The notes beneath the pieces were generated by a model that saw only the letters and a program-made list of their open reading frames with translations, was not told the DNA's origin and did no database searches. Position numbers and translations under genes: made by a program. Source: Sphaerimonospora mesophila NBRC 14179 = JCM 3151 (GTDB lineage Bacteria; Actinomycetota; Actinomycetes; Streptosporangiales; Streptosporangiaceae). From it: a stretch of 64,000 nt of DNA. Numbering within the stretch: the stretch's first letter is position 1; each line of letters opens with the position of its first letter. Positions 52,679 to 61,892 of this stretch are shown piece by piece. The DNA is taken from the NCBI GenBank assembly GCA_001552515.1, contig BCRI01000013.1, positions 1 through 64,000 on the forward strand, written 5' to 3'.

Positions 52679-54289
52679 TTACGGCGTCACGGTCCTGCCG
52701 CCGAAGGTCACGACGAGGCGGCCGTCCGCCGCGAAGGACCAGTTGAGAGCGCCGGTGTAGGCGGAGCAGCGGGATCCGTTCGAGCCGAGCCAGAACTGGT
52801 TCGACCCGTCGACGTTACCGATGGTCTTGTCCTTGGTGCCGCTGCTGCCGCTGCGGCAGGACACGTTGCCGCGGAACACCGAGGTGCCGGCGTCGAACGA
52901 GAAGTTGCGCTGGGTGTTGTCGATGCTGATGTTGTCCGAGATCGTCATCGTGCCGGGGTTGCGGTTGTAGGTGAACCCGTGCTTGCCGTTGCGGTACGCG
53001 ATGCTGCGCCGGATGACGTGATCGACCGGGATGTCCTCGCCGCCGAGCTTGTAGCCGTTGCGGTCGCCGGCGCCGGCCTGGCTGCCGTCGCTGAGCGTGC
53101 CGTTGTTGTAGGACAGGGAGTCCTCGATGGTGACCGGGCCGATGGCTCCCGTCTCCGACTTCGTGTAGAGGTCCCAGCCGTCGTCGATGTTGTTGTGGGA
53201 GACGGCGTAGCGGAAGACGTTGCCGGGGCCGACGGTGAGCTTCGCGGCGAAACCGTCGGCGTCCTCTCCGTCGGAGTCGGCGTTGTCGTGCGACTCCGCA
53301 CTGAGGATGAGGTTGTTCGACGGCCACTGATCGCGGGGGGTGTCGGAGGCGATCCGCGAGATCTGCAGCCCGGTGTCACGGTTGAACCGCGTCACCGTGC
53401 GCTCGATGATGTTGCCGCTGCCGCCGACGAAGATGCCGTTGTCCCCGGCACGCTGCACGACGAGGCCGTTGACGTGCCAGAACGACCCGTTCACGGCGAG
53501 CCCGCGGTTCGCCGAATTCTCGCTCTGGGCCGAGAAGTTCAGGATCGGCGTCTCACCGGGATAGGCGAACAGTTTCTTGCGTGCGCTCGAGGTGCCGTTG
53601 TTGCCCGGCGCGATGGTGACCGTCTGCGAGAAGTTGTACGTCCCGCCACGCATGTAGATCGTCCCGCCGGGAGCGACACGGGTGATCGCGGAGGCGAGCG
53701 TGGTCGGGTCCGACTGGGTTCCGGTCGCGTTCGCGCTGCCGTTCGGCGACACGTACAGCGTGCCGCTCGACGGCGTCGGCGTAGGTGTCGGCGTGGGAGT
53801 GGGAGTGGGAGTCGGGGTGGGCGTGGGCGTGGGGGTAGGAGTCGGGGTGGGTGTGGGGGTCGGGGTGACGCCGCCGGTGCAGGAGACGCCGTTGACCGCG
53901 AAACCGGCCGGTATCGGATTGCTGCTGTCGTTCCAGGTGCCGTTGAAGCCGAACGAGGTCGTGGCGTTGGTGGCCAGGTTGCCGTTCCAGCTCACGTTGG
54001 ACGCCCGTACGGCACTGCCGCTCTGGGTGTAGTCGGCGTTCCAGCCTTGGCTCACGCTCTGGCCGGCGGCGAACGACCAGGTGACCGTCCAGGAGGTGAG
54101 GGGGTCGCCGAGGTTGGTGAGGTCGACGTTCGCGGTGAAGCCGCCGGGCCACTGCGCGGTCACCGAATACGCGACCCGGCAGCCGATCGCGGCCTGCGCC
54201 GTACCGGGGGCGGCCACGACGCCGGCCATGGCGGTGACCCCGGCGAGGAGGCCGATCGCGCTGACGCCCGTTCTTGTTCTGGTTCTCAA
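52679..54289 (-). CDS. Secreted CBM2-PL9 pectate lyase-like beta-helix protein
   Basis: 536 aa. A TTG start at 54289 is preferred: AAGGAG lies 7 nt upstream and the product begins with a clean signal peptide (LRTRTRTGVSAIGLLAGVTA ... GTAQA). Then a CBM2 (CRVAYSVTAQWPGGFTANVD, SQGWNADYTQSG), a Thr-Pro linker, and a right-handed beta-helix with GPGNVFRYAVSHNNIDDGWD (Ca-binding acids, PL9 hallmark), NGYKLGGE (candidate catalytic Lys) and ADGFAAK. Likely cleaves pectate outside the cell. The frame is open to 54391 but without a signal peptide at the start. Confidence 0.88.
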   Translation of the reverse strand: MRTRTRTGVSAIGLLAGVTAMAGVVAAPGTAQAAIGCRVAYSVTAQWPGGFTANVDLTNLGDPLTSWTVTWSFAAGQSVSQGWNADYTQSGSAVRASNVSWNGNLATNATTSFGFNGTWNDSSNPIPAGFAVNGVSCTGGVTPTPTPTPTPTPTPTPTPTPTPTPTPTPTPTPSSGTLYVSPNGSANATGTQSDPTTLASAITRVAPGGTIYMRGGTYNFSQTVTIAPGNNGTSSARKKLFAYPGETPILNFSAQSENSANRGLAVNGSFWHVNGLVVQRAGDNGIFVGGSGNIIERTVTRFNRDTGLQISRIASDTPRDQWPSNNLILSAESHDNADSDGEDADGFAAKLTVGPGNVFRYAVSHNNIDDGWDLYTKSETGAIGPVTIEDSLSYNNGTLSDGSQAGAGDRNGYKLGGEDIPVDHVIRRSIAYRNGKHGFTYNRNPGTMTISDNISIDNTQRNFSFDAGTSVFRGNVSCRSGSSGTKDKTIGNVDGSNQFWLGSNGSRCSAYTGALNWSFAADGRLVVTFGGRTVTP

Positions 54290-54600
54290 AGCCGAGCTCC
54301 TTGTAGTCGTGCAGGACCACCTGACCGTGGGGTGCCTCCTGGTCCCACCAGCCATTTCGTGAATGTGAACGACATCCACGAACAGGAACACCGTGCATCA
54401 CGCTACGGTCCCGCAGATCACCGGGTCAACGATTCGCCGCGGGCGGCGTTCGCGCGCGCCTGCTCTCACCCGCGTCAGGGCTGCTGAAGGCCGCGAGCGG
54501 GACTCCGGGAGAGGGTGAAACGTTCAGGCCGCCGGGAGCGACGGCGGCGGCCGGTGGAACGGCCGGCCGTGTTCGTTTCCCGGTGGACGGCTGCGGCGCC
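54290..54600. other. Gene-free 311-bp region upstream of the pectate lyase gene
   Basis: No gene is supported. It contains the promoter region of the pectate lyase gene and the 3-prime end of the MFS transcript. TGAAACGTTCA (54516-54526) resembles half of a LacI-family operator; a hairpin after the MFS stop is listed separately. No CebR-type palindrome is present here. Confidence 0.5.
54548..54569 (-). terminator. Hairpin after the MFS gene
   Basis: CGGCCGG / CCGGCCG, a 7-bp stem with an 8-base loop, beginning 32 nt beyond the MFS transporter stop in the direction of transcription. Plausible terminator; no U-tract. Confidence 0.4.
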
Positions 54601-56058
54601 TCAGTCCCGGCCCATCACGATCGTGATCGACGCCCCGCGCGGCTCCTCCGGCCCGGCATCCGCCGGAACCCGGCCGCGCCGGGGCAGGAACGCGGCGATG
54701 ACGAGGCCTGCGGCTGCGGCCGCCGCCGCTATGACCAGCGCGATCTGGAGCCCCTGGCGGGACGGCAGGGGGAAGGCGCCTCCCGGCAGGATGTGGGCGG
54801 CCAGGATCGCGCTGATCACCGCGCTGGCCGCGGCCGTGCCGATGGAGCGCATGAGCGCGTTGAAACCGTTGGCCGCGGCCGTCTCCGACAGCGGCACCGC
54901 CGCCATGATCGAGGCGGGCATGGCGGCGTAGCCGAGCCCGGCCCCCGAGGAGACGACGGTCGCGGCCAGCACGATGTGCCAGACGTCGTCCATCAGCACC
55001 AGGGCGGTGCCGTACCCCGCGACGGTGCACAGTGCGCCGATCATCAGCGTCACCCTGGGCCCGTAGGCATCGGTGATGCGGGCGGAGACGGGGGACAGCA
55101 CGATCATCATCACGCCTCCCACGCCCATGTACAGACCGGCGTCGAGCAGGGACAGGCCCAGGCCGTAGCCGGTGGCCGCCGGAGCCTGGAGCACCTGGGG
55201 GAAGACCAGGCTCGTCACGAACATGGCGAACCCGAAGGCGATGGACGCGATATTCGTGATCAGCACCTCGCGCCTGACGGTCGCGCGCAGATCGACCAGC
55301 GGGTTGTCCAGCCGCGTCTCCACCAGCCCCCAGAGGACGAAGATCACCGCCGACGCCGCGAACAGGCCCAGGGTCAGGGGGCTGTTCCAGCCCCAGCCGC
55401 CGCCCTTGCTGATGGGCAGCAGCAGGCACACCAGACCGGACGAGAGCCCGGCCAGGCCGAGGAAGTCGAACCGCCCTCCCGCGCGCAGGGGCGAGACGGG
55501 CACGACCGTGAGGACGAGCACCAGGCCGGCCGCGCCCATCGCGGCGGACACGAGGAACAGCATGTGCCAGTCCGCCACCTGCGCGACCAGGGCCCCCAGC
55601 GGCAGCCCCAGCGCGCCGCCCGCGCCCAGGGTGGCGCTCATCAGCGCCATGGCCGAGCCGAGCCGCGCGGGCGGCAGCAGGTCGCGCATGATGCTGATGC
55701 CCAAGGGGATCACGCCGACGGCGCAGCCCTGGAGCGCCCGTCCGAGCACCACGACGGCCAGTGAGCCGGAGAACACGCAGATCGACGATCCGACGACCAT
55801 CAACGCGAGGCTGATCACCATCATCCGGCGTTTGCCGTACATGTCGCCGAGCCGCCCGCTCACGGGGGTGAACACCGCGGAGGACAGCAGGGTGGCGGTG
55901 ATCACCCAGGACGCGTCCTCGGCCGTGGCCGACAGCAGCCGCGGCAGCTCGGGGATGATGGGCACCACCAAGGTGAACATCACCGAAACCACCATGCCGC
56001 TGAAGGCCAGCGCACCGGTGACCACACCGGATCTGACAGGCGTCAAGGGCGTCGCCAC
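54601..56058 (-). CDS. MFS transporter, DHA2 (EmrB/QacA-like)
   Basis: 485 aa, GTG start with AAGGAG upstream, about 14 membrane segments. Motif A is SGRLGDMYGKRRMM and the motif-C-like stretch LGAGGALGLPLGALVA is present. WVITATLLSSAVFTPVSGRL is typical of drug:H+ antiporters. The C-terminal tail is basic and cytoplasmic. Substrate unknown; no regulator adjoins it. It follows the R-specific hydratase gene in the same direction with a 141-bp gap. Confidence 0.9.
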   Translation of the reverse strand: MATPLTPVRSGVVTGALAFSGMVVSVMFTLVVPIIPELPRLLSATAEDASWVITATLLSSAVFTPVSGRLGDMYGKRRMMVISLALMVVGSSICVFSGSLAVVVLGRALQGCAVGVIPLGISIMRDLLPPARLGSAMALMSATLGAGGALGLPLGALVAQVADWHMLFLVSAAMGAAGLVLVLTVVPVSPLRAGGRFDFLGLAGLSSGLVCLLLPISKGGGWGWNSPLTLGLFAASAVIFVLWGLVETRLDNPLVDLRATVRREVLITNIASIAFGFAMFVTSLVFPQVLQAPAATGYGLGLSLLDAGLYMGVGGVMMIVLSPVSARITDAYGPRVTLMIGALCTVAGYGTALVLMDDVWHIVLAATVVSSGAGLGYAAMPASIMAAVPLSETAAANGFNALMRSIGTAAASAVISAILAAHILPGGAFPLPSRQGLQIALVIAAAAAAAGLVIAAFLPRRGRVPADAGPEEPRGASITIVMGRD

Positions 56059-56199
56059 CGTGCTCCTTCTGTCCAGGACGACCCGTCAGGACCTCCGGTC
56101 ATGCGCGGCCGTTCCGCCCGATGCCATGCGCCGGTACGCGAGGTCCGCATGGCGTCCACTTCCCGGCCCGGCACGGGGCCGACTCCAGCTTCCTGGCCG

Positions 56200-57045
56200 T
56201 TATGACCGTTTTATAAACGTTCCGCGATCAAGCACGATCTTGCCCGCCGCCGTGGTCTGGAACAGGAAGACGCCGTCATCCTCCCAGATCGCCACGGTCA
56301 GCTCCTGCCCGGGGAACACCGGAGCGGCGAAACGGGCGGACATGCCGCCGAACCGGGCGGGATCCGAGCCGCACACGGTGTGCAGCAGCGCCCGCCCGGT
56401 GAAACCGTACGTGCACAGCCCGTGCAGGATCGGCCGGTCGAAGCCCGCACGCTCCGCCAGCCGGGGGCCGGAGTGCAGAGGATTGCGATCTCCGCTCAGC
56501 CGGTAGAGCAGCGCCTGCTCGGGGCGGGTCGGGTAGGTCACCACGTGATCGGGTTCCCGCGCGGGCCGCTCCCACCGGGCGGCGGAACCGCGCTCGCCGC
56601 CGAACCCTCCCTCGCCGCGGATGAAGAGGCCGGCGGCGACCTCGGCCAGGATCGCGCCGGTGGCCGCGTCCGTGATCACACCCTCCGTGACCGCGATCGC
56701 GTTCCGGCCCTTGTCGTAGAAGGCGGCCACGCGTGACCTGGTCACGCTGGCGCCCTCCACCGGCAGCGGGCCGTGCAGTGTCACCGACTGCTCGGCGTGC
56801 AGGACCTGCGAGAGGTCGAAGTCCCCCAGCGCCGACATCGACCCCGCGCCGCCCAGCATGACGGCGAAGGTGGGCAGCACCCGTTGGCCGACCCCGTGGG
56901 AGTTCTCCGTCGTGTACGGCAGCTCCGCCAGCGGATCGCCGGCGCCCGCCCCCACTCCCAGCGCGTACAGGATGGCGTCGGCCGAGGTCCACCGCCGTCC
57001 GGGCGCCTCCCACTCCTCGCCCACCGCGTCCAGTCTCAGCGCCAT
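56200..57045 (-). CDS. MaoC-type (R)-specific enoyl-CoA hydratase 2
   Basis: 281 aa double hot-dog protein. The hydratase-2 motif is in LSGDRNPLHSGPRLAERAGF followed by DRPILHGLCTYG, which supplies the catalytic Asp and His. The N-terminal hot-dog half carries YTTENSHGVGQRVLPTFAVM. Such enzymes hydrate 2-enoyl-CoAs in peroxisome-like or steroid side-chain degradation (ChsH/Hsd4B-type). ATG 57045 with GGAAGGGG upstream. Operator copies A and B lie in its divergent promoter with the amidohydrolase gene. Confidence 0.9.
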   Translation of the reverse strand: MALRLDAVGEEWEAPGRRWTSADAILYALGVGAGAGDPLAELPYTTENSHGVGQRVLPTFAVMLGGAGSMSALGDFDLSQVLHAEQSVTLHGPLPVEGASVTRSRVAAFYDKGRNAIAVTEGVITDAATGAILAEVAAGLFIRGEGGFGGERGSAARWERPAREPDHVVTYPTRPEQALLYRLSGDRNPLHSGPRLAERAGFDRPILHGLCTYGFTGRALLHTVCGSDPARFGGMSARFAAPVFPGQELTVAIWEDDGVFLFQTTAAGKIVLDRGTFIKRS

Positions 57046-57083
57046 CCGGCAGCCCCTTCCAGGTTCCTTCCTCAACACTAAAA

Positions 57084-57101
57084 TAAGAATTCTGTTCTAT
57101 C
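57084..57101 (+). promoter_or_regulatory. Operator-like motif, copy A
   Basis: TAAGAATTCTGTTCTATC. Shares AAGAATTCTGTTCTA with copy B and the GAA-N-TCT-N-GTT core with copies C and D. It lies 39-56 nt upstream of the MaoC-type hydratase start. A TetR-family operator is likely from its imperfect palindromy (TAGAAC/GTTCTA halves recall KstR-like sites). Confidence 0.65.
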
Positions 57102-57255
57102 AATGTCCACTCCCCTCGGCCGGCGCCCCCGGATGGGCCGGAAGAGGCCGCCCCACCGGGACATGTACCGGAGACCTGCGGGATGCCGCGGAGACCTCCG
57201 ATGGGTGGCGGCCGACCGGATACCAAGCCGACCGTCTCACGGATGCTTGTCGGAA

Positions 57256-57273
57256 CAAGAATTCTGTTCTAGC
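57256..57273 (+). promoter_or_regulatory. Operator-like motif, copy B
   Basis: CAAGAATTCTGTTCTAGC, preceded by GGAA. Fifteen consecutive bases are identical to copy A, 172 bp away. It lies 81-98 nt before the amidohydrolase start. Confidence 0.65.
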
Positions 57274-57353
57274 TTGAGATTGGCCTTCGGCACCCGTTCC
57301 AGACGGTCGCCGCAGAAGAGCCCGCCGCCGATCCTTTCCGAAGGGCAACATCC

Positions 57354-58544
57354 ATGACGACCGAGCTCCCGTTCCGCTTCTTCGACTGCGACAACCACTA
57401 CTACGAGGCCCTGGACGCGTTCACGCGTCACATCGAGCCGGAGTACCGCAAGCGCACCATGCAGTGGGCGCAGATCGACGGCAAGACCCGCCTCCTGGTC
57501 GGGGGGAAGATCAACAAGTTCATCCCGAACCCGATCTTCGATCCGGTCGCGGCGCCGGGGGTCATGGACGAGTACTTCCGCGGGCGAAACCCCAAGAGCG
57601 CCGACCCGAGCAAACTGTTCGGCGAGCTCGAACCCATCCGGCCGGAGTACCGCGACCGCGACGCCCGCATCGCGCTGATGGACGAGCAGGGCATGGAGGG
57701 CTGCATCATGCTGCCCACCCTCGGCGTCGGCATGGAGCAGGCGCTGGTCGACGACCTGCCCGCCCAGCGCGCCGCCTTCCGCGCTTTCAACCGGTGGCTC
57801 GACGAGGACTGGGGCATGGCGTACCAGGAGCGGATCTTCTCCGCGCCCTACATCACGCTCTCCGACCCCGCCGACGCCGCCCGAGAGCTGGAGTGGGCGC
57901 TCGAACGGGACGCGCGGTTCGTCGTGATGGTGGGCGGGCCGGTGATGACCGAGCTCGGGTCACGCGCTCCCGCCGACCCCATGTTCGACTCGTTCTGGAA
58001 GCTGGCCAACGACTCGGGCATCACCGTGCTCTACCACGGGGGTGAGACGGCCTACACGAAGTATCTCGAGGCCTGGGGTGAGAACGGCTTCACCGAGGCG
58101 TTCCGGGCCAACGCCTTCCGCGGCCTGGTGTCGGCCGACGCCCTGCAGGACACGATCGCCAGCCATCTCGCGCTGGGGCTCTTCCACCGCTTCCCGAACC
58201 TGCGGATGGCCTCCATCGAGGTCGGCTCCGCATGGGTGTTCCACCTCTTCGAGAAGCTCACCAAGACCTACGGCCAGGTCCCGCATCTCTTCCCGGAAGA
58301 CCCCAGGGAGACCTTCAAGCGGCACATCTGGGTCTCGCCCTTCTACGAGGACGAGCTGGCCAGCCTGCTGCGTCTGCTGGGCCCCGAGCACATCCTCATG
58401 GGCTCGGACTACCCGCACGTCGAGGGCCTCGCCGATCCCGCTTCGTACATCAAGGACCTGCAGAACTTCGACTACACCAAGGAGCAGTGCCGCATGGTCA
58501 TGCGCGACAACGGCCTGTTCCTCGCCTCCCGGCGTCCGGTCTGA
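57354..58544 (+). CDS. Amidohydrolase-family (ACMSD-like) metal-dependent hydrolase/decarboxylase
   Basis: 396 aa TIM barrel. N-terminal metal motif DNHYYE (Asp-X-His), a middle His in VLYHGGE, and the late HILMGSDYPHVEGLADP with the conserved Asp and His are intact, so a metal centre is expected. Family members include ring-cleavage decarboxylases and hydrolases for aromatic or steroid intermediates. AAGGG lies upstream of ATG 57354. Divergent from the MaoC-type gene and first in a plus-strand series. Confidence 0.88.
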   Translation: MTTELPFRFFDCDNHYYEALDAFTRHIEPEYRKRTMQWAQIDGKTRLLVGGKINKFIPNPIFDPVAAPGVMDEYFRGRNPKSADPSKLFGELEPIRPEYRDRDARIALMDEQGMEGCIMLPTLGVGMEQALVDDLPAQRAAFRAFNRWLDEDWGMAYQERIFSAPYITLSDPADAARELEWALERDARFVVMVGGPVMTELGSRAPADPMFDSFWKLANDSGITVLYHGGETAYTKYLEAWGENGFTEAFRANAFRGLVSADALQDTIASHLALGLFHRFPNLRMASIEVGSAWVFHLFEKLTKTYGQVPHLFPEDPRETFKRHIWVSPFYEDELASLLRLLGPEHILMGSDYPHVEGLADPASYIKDLQNFDYTKEQCRMVMRDNGLFLASRRPV

Positions 58545-58632
58545 GCTCGGGCGGGACGGGGCGGCGCCCATGTCCTCCCCCGTCCCGCGAGCCCCGGTGC
58601 CCGTCCCCCATGCCACGAACCCGGAGACCTCG

Positions 58633-58935
58633 ATGGAACTGACCAGATCGAGTCTGTGCGGCTTCCTCCTGGAGGAGGGCGAGGAGGATCTGGCCGTCCT
58701 CATCGCACGCTCAGACCTGCCCGAGATCCTCGACTCGGAACGCCACGCACCCGCCCTGGCCGCACTCGGTCTCGAGGAGGAGGAGCTGCTGGCCCTGCTG
58801 CCGGCCGTGAGCGGCGACCCGAACACGGCGGGCTCGCTCTCCGAGGAGGACAGAGCCCGGCTCAAGCGGACGATCTCAGACCGGTGGGCGCACCTGGTCG
58901 ACGTCTGGACGGGTGAGCGGGGCGCACACTCCTGA
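58633..58935 (+). CDS. Small acidic protein of unknown function
   Basis: 100 aa from ATG 58633 with GGAG 8 nt upstream. Strongly acidic and Leu-rich (LLEEGEEDLAVLIARSDLPE, LGLEEEELLALLPAVSG), predicted mostly helical with no signal peptide or membrane segment. The open frame extends upstream through the amidohydrolase gene as a shadow. I do not recognise a family. Its position, 88 nt after the amidohydrolase and before the ligase gene, suggests co-transcription with the catabolic genes. Confidence 0.6.
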   Translation: MELTRSSLCGFLLEEGEEDLAVLIARSDLPEILDSERHAPALAALGLEEEELLALLPAVSGDPNTAGSLSEEDRARLKRTISDRWAHLVDVWTGERGAHS

Positions 58936-59122
58936 TCTCCGCAGGCGGCCCTCCGCCGCCTCGGACCACTTTCCACGCGAGAGCGTCACCCTGCCGGGGC
59001 TATTCGCCGTTCGGTATCGAGTCCGCCTCTCCCTGAGACAGCAATTCAACCGGGGACGACTCTTCCATGGCCCCGGTGAACGGTCCCCCGATACAGTCGG
59101 CCATCAGAGAAAGTGGATCGCC

Positions 59123-60831
59123 ATGGGTGATGAGGCCCGGTCACGGCCATCACATTTGGACTGGCAAGGTTCCGCCGCTCTACCACCGGACGTACGTGAA
59201 GCGCTCCTCGGTCCGGGCGCGCCCTTCGAGCTGGTGACCGAGCCGGTGCTCGGTCACGACCACGTGGTGTTCGCGCAGCGGCCGCGCACGCTGCGTCAGA
59301 TGCTCGACAGACAGTCCGCCGCCGCCCTGGACCTGCCGTTCCTGATCTCTCCGCGGCGGCAGTGGACCTACCGCCAGGCCCTCGAGGACATCGACAGCAC
59401 GGCCGTGCTGCTCAGCGAGCGATACGGCGTCAGGACCGGGGACCGCGTCGCCGTCGTCGCCGCCAACCACGCCGAGTACGCGATCCTCATGTGGGCCGTG
59501 GTCTCGCTCGGGGGCGTCATCAGCAGCCTCAACGGCTGGTGGACCGCTCCCGAGCTCGAGCACGGCATCGAGCTGTCCCGGCCCGTGCTCGTCGCGGGCG
59601 ACGAGCGGAGGCTCGCCCGGCTCCGGCCCGGCTCGGTTCCGGACGGCGTGCCGGTGAAGCCACTCGACGATCTTCATGCCGAGGCGCGGGAGTTCCGCGG
59701 CAAGGCGCCGGCGCCCCCGGAGATCACCGAGGACTCCCCTGTGGTCATCCTGTTCACCAGCGGGACGACCGGACGGCCCAAGGGCGCGACGCTCTCGCAC
59801 CGGAACATCATCAACTTCGCGATGGTGAACCTGCTCGGTACGGCGATGGCGGGCGCGCTCAGCGGGGCGCCGGCCGGGCCGCCGCGGCAGAACTGCGTCA
59901 TCGTGTCCAGCCCGATGTTCCACATCTCGGGCATGGTCGCCGTTCTCATCACGGGCGGGTCCACCCCATCCAAGCTGGTCTTCCCGCCGCCCGGCGCGTG
60001 GGATCCGGAGGTCTGGCTGCGGCTCACGGCCGAGCACGGGGTCACGACCTGGTCGGGCGTGCCCACCCAGTTCTGGCGGCTGCTCCGCCATCCCGACATC
60101 GACTCCTACGACCTCGGCTCCGTGACCAGCGCCGGCTCCGGCGGAACGGTCTTCCCGCCCGAACTCGTGCGCGAACTGCACCGGCGACTGCCGGCCCTCC
60201 GGCTGGGCAACGGCTACGGCATGAGCGAGACGGTCGGCCTCGGCACCCTGACGGGAGGCGACCTCTTCGTCTCGGTGCCGGAGTCCGTCGGACCGGCGCA
60301 GCCGACGGTCGAGGTGCAGATCCGCGACGCCGATGGGACCGTCCTGCCCGAGGGCGAGGTCGGCGAGATCTACCTGCGTTCGCCGTCGGTCTTCCTCGGC
60401 TACTGGGACGACCCCGACGCCACCCGGGACGCCCTCGGCGAGGACCGCTGGTATCGGACCGGCGACTACGGACGGGTCTCCGACGGCCTGCTGTACCTCG
60501 CGAGCCGCCGCCGAGACATGATCATCCGCGGTGGCGAGAACATCTACCCATCGAGATCGAGAACCGCCTGGTCGAGCATCCCGAGATCAATGAGGCCGCG
60601 GTCATCGGCGTCGACAGCCTCGAGTACGGGCAGGAGCCCAAGGCCTTCGTCGTCCGGCGGGCGGGCTCCGGGCTCACCGAGGAGCAGGTGCGTGAGTGGT
60701 GCGCGGCGGCGCTCGCGTCGTTCAAGGTCCCGGTGGCGGTCGAGTTCCGGGAGTCCCTGCCCTACACCGAGACAGGAAAGCTGCTGAAGCAGCAACTGGA
60801 GCGGGAGGAGCAGGCGCGCACCCGCACCTGA
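59123..60831 (+). pseudogene. Acyl-CoA synthetase (AMP-binding), frameshifted
   Basis: ATG 59123 opens a class-I adenylate-forming enzyme: VVILFTSGTTGRPKGATLSH (P-loop), SSPMFHISGMVAVL, RLGNGYGMSETVGLG and WYRTGDYGRVSDGLLYL then RRDMIIRGGENIYP. Directly after ENIYP the family continuation PIEIENRLVEHPEINEAAVI and the catalytic-lysine ending LPYTETGKLLKQQL are found only in the next frame. A single missing C in the CCC at 60547-60549 explains it; restoring it gives 569 aa. As sequenced, the Lys-bearing C-terminal subdomain is not made in frame. It could be a sequencing error or a true mutation. Confidence 0.9.
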
Positions 60832-60885
60832 GCCCGCCGCCCCGGAGCCCGGCCGATCGCCGCTCTCCTCCGACACGGGCCCCGA

Positions 60886-60912
60886 GGCGGCCGCCGCGAA
60901 CGCGGGGCCGCC
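60886..60912. terminator. Stem-loop between convergent ligase and VOC genes
   Basis: GGCGGCC / GGCCGCC plus an inner CCGCG / CGCGG with one bulged G and a two-base tip, in the 102-bp gap between convergent stops. Likely bidirectional terminator. Confidence 0.55.
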
Positions 60913-60933
60913 TCCGCCCGCGCGGGCTCCCCC

Positions 60934-61755
60934 TCACTCCCCCGCTCGCCCACCGCCTGAGTCCGGCCCCACCCGCAGGACCGTCAGGCTCGTCGGAGGA
61001 TGGTGCGGCATCGGCACCGCCGGAACGCCGCCGTCCGACAGGTCGTCGGGGACCAGCTCGGGCGGACCGAAGACCACGTGTCCCACTCCGAGTCCCGGGG
61101 CCGCCCACAGCGGCCGTCCTCCGGGCGCGGCGTCCTCCTGGCGTACCAGCAGGTTGTGGCCCACGCCCCAGCTGAGCAGGCGCCACCCGGGGCCCTTCGC
61201 GGCGATGGAACCCGCCAGGTGGTCCACGAACAGCATCGTCGCCGTGTCGAGCGAGGCGACGGTCAGCCCGATCCACGCGATGTCGAGAGGCTCGGTGGCC
61301 GGCTCGGGGAAGTCGGGCGGCGGGGGCGAGCTGAAGCCGCCGCCGAGCTCCCACTCCCTCGACTCGGCGAGCTGGATGAGCGTCCCCATGCCGGCCTGCT
61401 TGGGGTGGAGGAACGCCTCCCGCCAGTAGGCCTCGTTCCTCCCGCCGAGCGTGCTGATCCCCTCCGCCTCCAGACGGTCGAGGGCGTCGTCCAGCGACGG
61501 AACCTTGAAGGTGAGGTGATGCGGACCCGGGCCGTTGCGGTCCAGGAACCGACGCATGAAACCGCCGGGCCCACCGGTGGGCGCGATGAACTCCAGGCGC
61601 ATGCCATGGCCGTAGATCAGCTGGTAGGGCGCGTACCCTCCCGCGTCGCCCCCGTGCGACCACGCGCCGCCCAGTTCCACGGCGAAACGGGGGTAGGCGT
61701 CCTGCCAGGTTTCGACTCCCACGGCCAGGTGGTCGAAGAAGATGCTGCCCGCCAT
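60934..61755 (-). CDS. VOC-family (glyoxalase/dioxygenase-fold) protein
   Basis: 273 aa from ATG 61755 with AGAAGGG upstream. Two VOC modules: FFDHLAVGVETWQDAYPRF and HHLTFKVPSLDDALDRLEAE, then a second half LDIAWIGLTVASLDTATMLF. Candidate metal ligands are in DHLAVG, RLEFIAP and HHLTFK. The reaction (epimerase, dioxygenase or lyase) cannot be named. The C-terminal 25 residues are Gly/Arg-rich. Operator copy C lies 46-63 nt upstream. Confidence 0.82.
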   Translation of the reverse strand: MAGSIFFDHLAVGVETWQDAYPRFAVELGGAWSHGGDAGGYAPYQLIYGHGMRLEFIAPTGGPGGFMRRFLDRNGPGPHHLTFKVPSLDDALDRLEAEGISTLGGRNEAYWREAFLHPKQAGMGTLIQLAESREWELGGGFSSPPPPDFPEPATEPLDIAWIGLTVASLDTATMLFVDHLAGSIAAKGPGWRLLSWGVGHNLLVRQEDAAPGGRPLWAAPGLGVGHVVFGPPELVPDDLSDGGVPAVPMPHHPPTSLTVLRVGPDSGGGRAGE

Positions 61756-61800
61756 GCGCGTTCCCTTCTGTCGGAGGTGCCTCATGCGCCCCGTCATCAA

Positions 61801-61818
61801 ACTAGAACGAGATTTCAG
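61801..61818 (-). promoter_or_regulatory. Operator-like motif, copy C
   Basis: Minus-strand CTGAAATCTCGTTCTAGT; shares GAA-N-TCT-N-GTTCTA with copies A and B and CTGAAATCT with copy D. Upstream of the VOC gene. Confidence 0.6.
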
Positions 61819-61892
61819 TTTAGGCAACCCTTCGCTGCCGCTACGCCCTCTTCTACAGCCGGGAATGGCCGACCATCGAACCCTTGACGAAA

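Larger units (their letters stand above)
57046..57353. other. Divergent promoter region of the catabolic cluster (308 bp)
   Basis: Contains no gene. It separates the hydratase gene (minus) from the amidohydrolase gene (plus) and holds two copies of the shared operator motif, one near each start. Confidence 0.6.

Noticed and set aside
56229-56240. CACGATCTTGCC in the hydratase gene as a further 53-bp repeat copy
   Set aside because: It lies in the coding sequence of GKIVLD and lacks the CTCGCAGG block and phase.
59123-60787. Calling the first frame of the acyl-CoA ligase a complete gene
   Set aside because: After residue 475 or so the frame turns Arg/Ser-rich without similarity, while the conserved C-terminus is in the next frame.
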